Positions 53,129 to 64,000 of a stretch of DNA of 64,000 nt are shown here, piece after piece. The stretch spans positions 6,347,888 to 6,411,887 of the forward strand of contig NC_135042.1 in assembly GCF_051020975.1 (NCBI RefSeq), in the 5' to 3' direction. Positions within the stretch are counted from its first letter, which is position 1, and each line of letters begins with the position of its first letter. The notes beneath the pieces were generated by a model. That model was not told the origin of the DNA. It saw only the letters and a program-made list of their open reading frames with translations, and did no database searches. A program made the translations under genes and the position numbers. The DNA is from Osmia lignaria lignaria. Lineage: Eukaryota > Arthropoda > Insecta > Hymenoptera > Megachilidae.

Positions 53129-56126
53129 TCAGAATCCAATCGACGATTTACCTGGGTTAGGTGGCACGAATCCGTATCCACTTGCGCCCACTATCACTCC
53201 GCTCGTGTCCGCATTGTTCGGCGCCGGACCCGGTGGGAACAACACTGGACCTGAGAATAATTAATACGATTAATTTCGAATAGACAGAAAATAGACAAAT
53301 GAATTGACCTGCTTGTTACAATTTCCTGTATAATGACATTTTAACAAGTTTATGAGAAAGTTGACACCTTTCTTACCGTATTATATAAGATAAAATGTAG
53401 ATAATCTTTTCAACTAGTGCAACCTGTATTCGTCAAGTACCTAGAAGACTTAATTTTCTTACAATCAGTCAATCAAGAAATTTGAAACTGGTAAATACAG
53501 GAACTTGCTTTCTCCCTATACTTATCTCTGTTAATATTTTAACATTATTTGATAAGTTGTCATCATTTTTCGAAAACAGTATTTTTAATTGATTTGAAGT
53601 TAATTAAGAGTAATAATTAACGACTATTTGTACAATATTTGACCTAACGAGTAACTGACTTTCGTTTTTTGTATAATCCCTTTCTAATTACACTTTTGCT
53701 TCACTAATAACCTTCTCCAAACTATTCAAGACTATTCGTGCAATCTCTATCATTACTCATCAAGAGGTTGATAGAAAATGTCGAAATCATATTTGGCATT
53801 TCCACGCAAGTTATGGATTATAACATGAACTGATAGTGACAAGACGTGTAGGTATGAATTATTGCATACTAATTAACAGTACAGTTCAGAGTTGACCTAA
53901 GCGACTGATTTTTCAGCTCGTACCACCTTACAGAATGATTTCAAACTGATTAATCAAGCCGACATACTCGAGAATCGTTCGATCAATGACATCTTGCTCA
54001 AATACCAAACGTCGTTCGTCAACAACTTCGTCGTTCTGTTTTCATATCAATCGACTCGGTTCAAGACTCCTTTGGAATTTCAATCGAACATAACATATGC
54101 TTCCCACGAAAGGATTGACGTTTATGAAAAACCAACAAACATGTTCCAATCGAGCTCGTTAACCGTGCGTCAAATCGAATCATCGTTGCTTAAACGATCA
54201 GTGCATTAATGAAATTTATGTTTCTACGACCTCGATGATCGGTTTGGAACGCGATCGTTCGTTGATAAATCCTGATTTTTATCGAAGATATCCGAAGAAA
54301 ATGATAAATCAAAGCGAATCGTTCCGGAATCGTGAAGTTCTTTATGTTGAAACTTGAATGAGCCTTCACGGTTGTTGATCGAACACGATCGAGATCGATA
54401 ATCGGTACGATTAAAAAAAACTGTTACGATCGCTTTACTTGTTCCATGCTCGGTTGGGTTTTTACGACGATGTTCGGCAAAGTTTCGTTCTATCACGATT
54501 AAAAGTAGTTTCATAAACAAACGCGATATTCTTGTGCGACATTTTCTGACCTTTACGGGTGAACGATCTCGTTTTGTGAATCTTTATGGCATATGGAAGC
54601 TAGCTTTGACAATAATTCTTTGGTACTCAATGACTATTAATGGAAAATACCAAGAATCGTGAATCATCGAGTACGAAAAACGCAGAAACGAAATGCAAAT
54701 TATCTTGAAACCATAATCCCGTCAGAAATACTAAACCACCTGTGTAATCTCAACAACCAGTAGCAGCAACAATTGCTCCTCAAGGTGAACAAGCTGGAAA
54801 TCCTTTCTAATCGGGAAGTAATTTTGCTGATTATTGATTATTGATCGCACTAATGCTCGCGCGATGCTGTGCATTAAAGGTGCAACAAACTCTCTTCTCG
54901 ACTCCTATCGTTGCACAGGAAGCACTTGTGAAATTCTAACGATGAATCACCGACACTCGATCAATTGTTCCGGATAATTAAGAAAAGGTGAACGACCGGT
55001 TCGATCCTATCTCTCGATCTACGTTACGCCTAATTATGCAACAGTAGGCATCGACACGATTTTTCTATCCCATGCTTTTCTCCCTAATTATCCTGCATTA
55101 CCGAGCAGAATAAATCGGCGTTTGCTGAAAATCGAAATACCACGAAAGGCCGTTTAATAATAACAGTGCAAGTCAGCGTTTCTTCGGTAACTCGCTGATA
55201 TTTATTGCCGGAGAGTTTGAACTTGGCATCCAGCGAGGCTCGCGTATCCTGTTTACGTGTGCATCGACACGTGTTTCAGTTAAATGTCAGATCCACGAGT
55301 CAGCCTTGAATTTGAAATGGAAGACAGGAAATAATACCTCATCTTCCTCGACTGCTCTGCGGTCATTCGAATGAAAAAAAAAAAAAAGAAATAAATGAGA
55401 ATTCCAAATGAGGTGGCTGGAATAGAACAATTTCAGATGTGTTTATAGAAGTCCATTAAAGAATAAACTAAAATCGATCTTCCATATTTACAAGTAGGAA
55501 CTTTCCTTTTCTTTCCAGTGTATCATAGTAATGATCGCCAGCTGTCGGCAGATTTTAATCACGTGTTCATAAACCTGTTTCAAGTACTCGTATAGTTCAG
55601 AGGAGAACGATGGATATCTGGCAGAACTCCTTCTTCCTCGTTGATCGTTTCTATGGCGTCGAAAGATAATCTACTTTGCAATCAGCCTGTGCCTCGCCAA
55701 GAACGTGGACAGAATTTAATTACTAGGTGAACTCGTGAATCCATTCGCGTCACTGAGATTACTTTTGACAGCGTTCAGATCGCGATCAGAGATTGCCGTG
55801 TGAAATAGCGAAGGTAGATCGGAAAGGACGTTGTAGAGAGTGAATCGAAGGTCCTGGAGAACAATGGCGAACGCCATTACTGGGTATTATTTCTCTAAGT
55901 GATACCGCAGCTGGTTCATAATTCGTTTCTTAGAAAGGAAGGCGGTCATTTTAAGACTTCACTCTAGCATCTGGTCTGAAATTTATCGTCACTCACCTCT
56001 GTTCGATCTCGGATCTCTCATCGCAGAAGTTTGACCCAGATATGGTCCGAATCCTGCGAACAGCTGACTGTAGTCCTGGGACGAAGCCACCGCCAGGACC
56101 ATTAGAACTAATGTTACCAGAATTGT
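53129..56126 (-). CDS. Small secreted protein, two C-terminal exons (first exon not found)
   Basis: I do not recognise this protein. On the minus strand, exon 55997-56126 follows a good acceptor (tgtttcag) and ends at a strong donor (gtgagt). It encodes 43 residues that open with a signal-peptide core (TILVTLVLMVLAVASS), with likely cleavage before QDYSQLF. The donor leaves phase 1, and exon 53129-53250, after acceptor ttctcag, restores the frame with a Gly codon. The last exon adds a Gly/Pro-rich tail (GPVLFPPGPAPNN, then GASGYGFVPP) and a TGA stop. Mature length would be about 67 residues, without cysteines, N-glycosylation sites or known domains. The intron is 2,746 nt. The start methionine must come from an upstream exon; an ATG abutting a gtaaat donor at 58610-58612 is one of several untested options. 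A second possible donor (CAG/gtaaat at 53151) lies within the last exon. A cuticular, hormonal or immune role would be guesswork. Confidence 0.75.
53251..55996 (-). other. Intron of the small secreted protein gene
   Basis: This 2,746-nt interval begins with gtgagt and ends with ttctcag on the minus strand. It contains a 12-A run at about 55375-55386 and no recognisable gene. Some short minus-strand frames, such as 45 codons after a ttctccag at about 55858, look protein-like. They are no longer than chance allows and do not continue the host gene's frame productively, so no extra exon is called. Confidence 0.6.
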
Positions 56127-57922
56127 CTGAAACATTCATTTCTCCCGTTAGTCGATCAATTATTCATCCACGGAGAAATCTATCGAGGAAATTCTCGTTA
56201 AAACGCGTCCCTTTCTACCCATTAATACAGAGACCTCTGCAAACCGCCTAATTAAACATACTCGAAGCTAACTTTCGCTGCAAAAGGAACCACGTTCAAA
56301 ATCAACAACTGAAACCCTTCAACCGTGTATTATGTATCCTTCGATTATAATTTCAATTCCGTCTCCAGAGGCAATCTCCGCCGTTCGATTCGATTCAGCG
56401 CCGACCGGAAACAAAGTGACTATTAGCGTCGCGAATGGTGGATAAAAAAACGATTAATCCGATTCGATGGCTTCGTTAACCGAGCTTTTGAAACGCAGCT
56501 AACTTCCATCGGATGATTGACGATCGGATCGAATCGCGAGCATTCTCTATTCGAGTATACACGTGACAATTTTTACGAGCGGTTCGTCGGTTAACAATCG
56601 TAGTGGAGAATTTATGGACCAATATAGACTGCGAATAAAATCAGCACCCAGGTACCGTTCGTTTAAAACGCAGTTACTTCTCGCTGACGTTTCTATTCGA
56701 ACAGAAAGTTTGCTCGAGTTTCGCTACCATTCGCCGGGAAATGGGAACTCCTTCGGCGTAGGTTTAATAAATTAACCGGGGATGAATTACGAGAGCAAAG
56801 TGCAACGCGAAGGTGCTTTAGAGAACGCTGTCTCGTTAACGTGAGGTAAATTGGCATGATTTTTAATCCGTTTCGCTACGCGGTAGGTCGTGAGCTATAG
56901 TCTGTTAGATCTATGACAGCTGTTCGAAATTATAAACGAGAACGAAAGTAGAAATTTTCGTCTGATTGATGCGGTCGAGAATTACTGGTAAAAGTTATAT
57001 TTCTCTAATTAATGAGTTGCCAGTTTTTTGATATTTTTTTTTTTTTAAATATGGAATTGGTGTACCGTCATTAATAAGAGGGAATATAAATAATACAATA
57101 TGACTAACAATAACGTGAAATGTAATTAGGAATAATATGAAACGAAGTTTCCCAATATCTCTTGTGTCATGGTAACGATATGGATCTGCATAAATGAAAT
57201 GGGTACTTTTCATTCACTCGTCCTAATAACTGCTAAGTAGGCAATTGCATAAGAGAAACATCAATGTCTAACGAGTTTAAATAGATCTTCAGTCATTCTA
57301 CTCGACTGCATCAACGTTCATTTACACGTTCTAATACTTGCAAGATCGTAAACGACCATCTCTGTTGGAATTCAAAGCACACTTTCACTTTTTTTATCAA
57401 TATTTAATTACTCTATCAATAAAATTGTTGTGACATGTTTCAAATCGAAAGTAATAAATATTCTGCAGACATTATCGTCTCTAAACGAGAGTGGTGACGT
57501 AAACTTTTCTCTACAGGATTGTATGTTATGAATTTTCGACTCGAAAATCCGATTTCGAATCGTAAATTTCGCTCTGATATTATTGTAGTATAAGCCTAGA
57601 CGGAGAAAGGTGAAATTTGAATCTTCACGGTTGATGAATCTTCTCGCTTTTCATCAAGCCTATCGTTACGTAAAACCTGATGAAATCATTATGAGACTTC
57701 ACGATTCCATGGACGTTACGGGCTTGGGAACGATCGGCGAGCCAACGAATAATTGCGTGCTCAGATCACGCTGATTATTATTATTAAGTAAGCCGTGCCG
57801 CGTTTTCATTCTTTTATCGGTTTTCTCGCGTTGAAAGCAAGGTGAACAGAGACACGTCATGGTTATGCGATTTCTTTCCAGCTTGACACAATGTCAAGGC
57901 GATTAATTGTTACTCCACTGTG

Positions 57923-57946
57923 TGAATCGTTGCCGGCAACGATTCA
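57923..57946. other. 24-bp perfect palindrome
   Basis: TGAATCGTTGCC is followed directly by its exact reverse complement GGCAACGATTCA, with no spacer. Chance expectation in a window this size is well below one. Confidence 0.9.
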
Positions 57947-59894
57947 TAGATAATATAGCTGTAAATAGTATTTAAACCTTATGAAATGAAACTTAGAATT
58001 GATCGGAATTTCTAAGTACATATTGAACTTGATCCCATCGCTAATCGTATCGACCCACGTCAGTTATGCCATGCTAGATTTTACTTGTCACAACTTCAGA
58101 CGGAGTTGATGGAGCAAAGAGAAAGACAAGTTAACGATATGACCCAACAAATACCAGAGATTACTTGTAGACCTTAATTAAAGATCTCGATCTGAATATG
58201 TTTCGCAATTTTGTAATTTCATTCTGGCATGGTTGAAAGAACCGTGCAAAAAATTCGTTAGCTCGCTCTTTACGATAGCATCGTTGTTTTCCTTGAAGCG
58301 TACTCCTGCGAGAGAAAAAATGCAAAAACGCTGGCAGGAAGTATAACAGAAACTTGACTCGTGTTTTTCCCGTGGGCTGATCTTCTGTCGATCGCTCGAA
58401 AGAATTTCTATAAGGCATCAAGGAGCTTGTGAATCGGCGGGCAAACCTCGAAGGAGAATAACTTGTAGATAGGAAAGCAAGGTCGAGGTAACAGGGCGAA
58501 TGCAAGGACAGCCTCGATTATCGATACTGCAGCTGGAGGATCGAATGATCAATTAGCAGAATGCATTTGAATGAACCTCATGAAAGAAATAGTTACTTTT
58601 CCAATTTACCATAGACACAGATAATTATCATAACTTTCTCCAACGATCGTGAAACCGAAGGATAATTGTGTTCCAAGACTGGAACGTCCTCAGATGAGGA
58701 AGCCTTCCTCTTACAACATACGTCAATTAACCGAGTTTGCAAGGTTGTCGCACGCGAATGGTATCGAAGGACCAGCTGTCTGAGAAGTCGAAGAAAACGA
58801 TTTCGACGTATGCCGGTCGCTAGTGGAAGAGTCACGAGGTGTTCGACTGTAAGGTACGAAGGCACGAGGTCGCCCACAAACCGCGGCACACATGTGCGTG
58901 CACCGTGACGACAGATCACGCCGCAGTGATATACCGAAGCCAACGCGCGTCGATAATCACGAGGAGAACCGCACGTACACTTTGGCCGACTTGGCGAGCA
59001 AAGACGGTATAATTTATGCGTCGTGTTTAGTTGTGAAATAAATCGTAAACTACTGCATATTTGTCTGGGCGAAACGGTGCAGTTGAAATGACAAGGATAT
59101 ATCGAATGGACGCGTGCTTTGCATTCAACAATTACATAACATATAATTGACGATCATTTTCTGTGAATGATGTGGGTGGTCACACATTTGAAATAACAAT
59201 TTGAATTAACAAACAATACTTTTGGAAACCATGATTCATTCTCTCTTGGAAATTTATTAATAGTTTTTCTCTACACCTTCGTTGAAATGCTTGAAGGTAT
59301 ACCCTCCTCCTTTAAGAAAACAATAGGGTTCGTTCTACTTTAAGGGAAGTCGCTTGTAAGGAGCTCGGGACGATTCCTGAAATTTTTTCTCCTTCAATTC
59401 ATCGAAGAGATTACGTGGCTCCCCTTCATTGAATGAGAAGCTGAACTAGTTATTGTAAAGTAGAATGGGAAATTAGAAAAGAGTGAAAACTGTCACAAAC
59501 AACACTGGCACTAGTAGTATTCCTTTATAATTGACAAATTTGAATGATTGGCGTGAATGGCCAGACAACTTTTTTAATGAAAGACTTCTAAAAAAAAGCG
59601 GTAACCCATCCTTTCCTAGACCGCTGTCAACTTGGCTTAACATTTATGAATGATTCACTACTATTACTAATGTTACTTTTTTTTTACTTTCAATGAATGT
59701 TAAGTGGTAATTAATAACAAATTCACTTTGAAACAAAAATATTAATATTTCCAATGCTATAGAAAAACGCAACCCCACGTGAAGCCAACGTTTCCTCGAT
59801 TGTTATGAACAGAAACGAACCGCGTTTCAAGTTTCTCCATACAAGATGCATAGCGAGTGCATAATGCTCGATTGCACAGCGAAATATTCAGCCC

Positions 59895-59917
59895 AAGTAC
59901 TCGAGACTCGAGTACTT
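59895..59917. other. 23-bp perfect inverted repeat with one-base centre
   Basis: AAGTACTCGAG, a central A, then CTCGAGTACTT. Each arm contains a CTCGAG hexamer. The arms match exactly. Confidence 0.9.
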
Positions 59918-62900
59918 CCGTGTTTAACATCGAGGGAAACAGTCGGTTCCTTCCGGTCCGTTCGAACCAACTTCTACATTATTAATAACGATCGTTGCAA
60001 TGCAGTTGCATCTGGAAGCCGGATGCGTCGTTGCATAACGGAGAAACACGTCGATAAACGAAAGTACAATGATTTTTAAGGGAAAACGCGGAGAATGTCC
60101 GACCGATTAATTAGTCGTTTCAGCTCGTTTCGTAAATGGCTGTAGATAATGAAAGAGAGGGTACCATGGAAAGTTAATTTTTAAACAGAACTGATCCTTC
60201 AATTATTTTTCAAGTGTTTCCTATCATCGAGTAAGGAATGCGCGAGTAAATTTTTCCAAAGTCTATAATTTTAGATGACCTCGTAAAACAAACTAGATAT
60301 TCCTCGCTGACACGAGTAAAATGGTTCATTTGCACCCGTGTCTTTTGTCGCACAACCTGGAATGCACATATATTATGTGCACACGAGATTACATTTGAAG
60401 CACAATCGTTACAACACGCCCACATCGTGCTCGTACACAATGCTACCAGCTCCTACTTTTACTTTATGCTATATGACGGCAGTTATAAAATAGTTTCAAT
60501 TTTTTCGTAAACTTATTTTCTCCTCGTTACGTTCAACACGGAAAATTTGTTATCGTTTTGAGACAATTAAAAAATTGAAGCAAACAACGACGCGTGGAGC
60601 AGAGAAACTTTCCCGCGAGAGATTCTAAACGAAAGTGGAGCTTCCATTGTTTCGTAATCTACGGAAAAGATCTTGAAACGAAGAATTTAAATTCTTTCGC
60701 ACAAGTGGATCATGGACAATGCTGGAGAGCTGGTAACAAGTGTATCGACGCATAAAATTGATTATTTTCATTATTTTCCAAGTGTGACGTAAGCCGAACT
60801 TCCAACGCACGTGTAGAATTTCCACATCGCGAACGATATGATGCACTCGGGAACACAGTGCGTGCGTTGCACCGTTGCACTTGCGTTTGCACAACCTACT
60901 AGACGAAATTCGTCTACCTCCTTTTGTTTCACTTTTCAATTTATAATCGGCATTGTAAACATGTTGCAAATTTTATTCATCGTTTTGAAAGGCATGAAAA
61001 CAATCTCTAATTAATTTCGAGCTACTTTTGCGCAAGCATTCGAAAGCAAGTTTAAACATAGACAGCTGTGATTGCTGTTACAATAGAAGATCCTTTACGA
61101 ATGGTGTACAGATTCGTAACGGCGTGAAAGAAGGAAATCACGTCTGTGTATTTCCTGTGAAACTCGAGGCAGGCGTCGTTTTCGAAGGTGGCTGAGGCAA
61201 ATTGTGCAACGAGACGGATAATCAAGATCGAATGTTCAGAAAATTCGACGGAATGCCGTTGTGAGAGCAAAACGACGCCACCGAAACGAGGAGAAACCTC
61301 TAATCCGGCGTCACGGTATTCGTTATTGAAAGCAAAACGTCGGAGAAGGGAATAGGGAAACGAGAGACTGCATATAAATTTGCTCCACTTCCAACTGGGG
61401 AAATTGTATAATGCCCGTGTAACAATTTCCGAGCATATTAGAAGAATATACACAGAAACAAAAGGCCATTGTGGTGTGACTGAAGAAGGTATTGTTCGAG
61501 ATATCTTGAAAGACACCTGTAGATGTTGCGATGAAATACAACTCTTGTTCTTGCCAACTGAAGATTCCTCGACCTCGATGCGGTCATTTTCCAGCCAACT
61601 CGCGTGTAATCTTGTAACCATAGAGAAAGTGTTACTTCAAGTACGTTAGGAGAGAAGCGTATGTATGGTACCACTTACAGATCACAGAAAAGAATTCATT
61701 AATAAAACAGAAGTTTGATAAGAATTGCAGCATGGGGTGAAAGCAGACATCACTGATCTGTGATTTCATTTTAGACGTGTCACGATTCGTGCAATTCATG
61801 CGATGAATTTCGTTGCTGGCGATGGGCCAGTTATTGCGCGAAACGAGGGCCAAAGGTGTTAGAAAATGAACGTGTTCGTGATTAGAAAGTGGGACGACTT
61901 GGCTATTCAATCGACTCTGTCACAGATTTCACGACGTTAATTTGCAATTATTGATGTAATCTATGTAGTCAAACTCGCGGTAAACTAATAAAAGAAACTA
62001 AGAAAGGTTCGAAGAACGTGGCAGTCTTGGAATCTTCCGTAAGAAATATTTATACGAATGTTTGCATGAGTAAGAACCAGCGTAAGATAATCTTAAGACT
62101 CATTATATATTATATATGTAACATGAATAACCCGTTTACTGTAATATCTGTACATTCTCTACTAGTAGTCGCTGCAAACTGACTTCCGTGAAAGCTACGT
62201 TATCGCGTTATCGTTCAAATACCGTATTGTTCTGCAGATTTAATTCTTTGGATTAAATTGCACAGAACACAGAGTTCGTCTTCAGGAAGCAACAATGTCT
62301 CAAGGTTTGTGATACTTTCAAAACCTCTAAAACCGTAAAATTATTTGTTGAGTCAAACAACTTTCATATGGGACATTTTATCATATTTTCAATAATTATA
62401 CAAATAATAGTTTATATCACGTGGGTAACATAGTCGATCGATCAATTACCGTCAATTAATGGGAACCTTGTCCAGATACCGGTTACCGGATACCATTACG
62501 TCACCGGTAATCGAGTCGACCCGCGAAAGGGGTGAACTAGTTTTCGAGAGGAACGTGAAAGGGAAGGATACTTCCGATCGCACGCGCCGTTACGGTTCAA
62601 CAGCGTCGAGGAAAAGTGCCGCGAAACATTTCTCCAGGCTGGTTAAGAACGTGGAGAAGGAGTTGCCTCGAAAAATCCTGCGACCGTTCACTCGGTAGTT
62701 TTCGAAAAATCGGTCAATCGTGGGGAACAGGTCGTGTTCTTTAATCCTTTCGAATCCTTTCGCGTTCCCGCGATCGCTTTCACCCCGCAGGGAAGAAACT
62801 TGGAATTAACCGAAAGGTACTAATTCCTGGAGCGGTCATAAAGTGTAATAAGCCGTTTCCAGAAATGGCTCGAGTTAATTATTAAATCACTGACTGCGAA

Positions 62901-64000
62901 CTCACAAATCTCGTTTGATAAATATTAGCCTTTCGGAGGGATGTTGGATATTTCCTAGGAAATGATATTTTCGTAAAATTGCAAATCGGTTTCTCTCTTT
63001 TTTTCCTGGAGAAGCGTTAACGAAGGGGAAAATGCGAAAAGCGCGAAAACAATCCTCGCACCCCATCGAGTCATCGAGAGGTTCGCAAAATAGAACTCCC
63101 CCCGGGTTGGCGTAACCGCGTGATTTACGGAGAAGGGCGCAGTTACCGTTCGTCGACGAGGATAAAAAAAGAACAAAAGAATGATAAAACGCCGATGAAA
63201 TCGGCCTTTCAACGGTATGACTAATCGAGCTTGGCAACGCGACGAACCGAACACTGGCTAAGTACGATTTATGTAGACCGATGAATCGTTCGCGAATTTC
63301 GTTCCGCAGAAACGCGACAACTCGCGTCGATATATCCGCGACGAGGGGTAATGAAAAATCGAAGCAACGAAACGAAAGGGAAATTGAAATATTCAACCGT
63401 GTCGATGAAAACAAGAATTCACACTCTCTTCAAGTGAAATAGACAAATTGATAAATTTACTTCTTCCAAATCAATTATCCAAAAAATTTAGCTTTCCTAT
63501 TAGTTCAGATAATCGGTATATTACTATATTTCTCTTATTTGTCGTCTATCGTAACAGTCTCGTTTTTTCGCTTTCCCACGCCGCTGAATTTCAAACAAAG
63601 AAAAACACTGTTACACCAAAGAATGTATACAGAAAAACATCGTCTATTGCGAGACGTTTAAAATCGTTAAAGCCGGGAATCACGATCACTGGATTCGCGT
63701 GTAGTTCACGCACCAGATCCTTTTGTAATCGATCGAAAATATTTAAATCTTTTACCACAGTACTTGTGTAATCGCTAGAAATCGGACAAGTATTTTTACC
63801 ACGATTTCAACGTAACGATCAGATGGAAGCTGTCCGACGATTAATCGTTCTTCTTAATACGTTTGCTACTACTACGAAACGTGACCAATTATTTCACCCA
63901 ATTCCCTTGGAAGCGACACTTTCGCCGTCGATGCTGTTCGATTAGAAAGCTGGACAAAACTTCACACGTTCTGTGCCATGGGGTCACTGAGGGTATTTGC

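Larger units (their letters stand above)
56127..64000. other. Stretch without a supported gene; should contain or precede exon 1 of the small secreted protein gene
   Basis: This is the upstream side of the minus-strand secreted protein gene, so its first exon should lie here or beyond the window. I looked for minus-strand ATG-plus-donor combinations that keep frame. I found several weak ones (58610-58612 with gtaaat; about 59403-59417 with gtaatc; about 62364-62369 with gttgtt) and could not choose. The 189-codon minus frame at 61052-61621 has no recognisable domain. Two long perfect palindromes lie at 57923-57946 and 59895-59917. At the right edge ATGGGGTCACTG (63978) in a good start context could open a gene that continues outside. 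Confidence 0.5.

Noticed and set aside
55861..55997. Minus-strand frames inside the secreted gene's intron considered as an extra exon
   Set aside because: Continuing the host frame from 55997 through this acceptor gives a stop after about 23 codons, and the splice between 55997 and 53250 already fits perfectly.
61052..61621. 189-codon minus-strand open frame, briefly considered as a chemoreceptor fragment
   Set aside because: No membrane-segment pattern, no C-terminal receptor motif, no flanking exons, and overlapping open frames on both strands. A length near the top of chance expectation.

Overview
The window reads as nuclear DNA of an insect, most likely a hymenopteran (bee, wasp or ant). 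What the sequence shows: protein-coding genes split by GT-AG introns, several of them only 58-90 nt long; AATAAA polyadenylation signals; abundant CpG; scattered poly(A)/poly(T) tracts and short microsatellites; no operons, ribosome-binding sites, tRNA, rRNA or CRISPR arrays. The hymenopteran assignment is an inference from overall sequence style and from the resemblance of the trypsin-like protein to insect 'trypsin-1-like' proteins. It was not tested by a search.

Only two protein-coding genes can be supported. (1) At 9,913-11,542 (+) a seven-exon gene encodes a complete 307-residue secreted S1 trypsin-like serine protease with an intact His/Asp/Ser triad. A GATA-motif-rich proximal promoter lies upstream and an AATAAA signal at 11,607 follows. 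A ~280 bp mariner-like MITE with 67-69 bp terminal inverted repeats (11,622-11,903) starts 10 bp after that signal. (2) At 53,129-56,126 (-) two exons of a small secreted protein are clear: a signal-peptide exon and a terminal exon joined in matching phase, followed by a 3' UTR with AATAAA at 52,972-52,977. Its first exon, which should supply the start methionine, was not identified.

The rest, about 90% of the window, holds no gene I can support: 1-9,840, 11,905-52,945 and 56,127-64,000. It is probably intergenic DNA or long introns of genes outside the window. The long open frames there (up to 189 codons) are about what chance gives in DNA of this size and base composition. These stretches do hold structured elements: a hairpin nested between 12-bp direct repeats (1,545-1,611), two adjacent hairpins (15,443-15,474), a diverged ~105 bp duplication (30,681 and 31,271), a CpG-rich block with a CGG/GGC run (39,480-39,960), an 18-bp direct repeat (39,936 and 40,135), and two long perfect palindromes (57,923-57,946 and 59,895-59,917). 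I see no evidence that the two genes act together.
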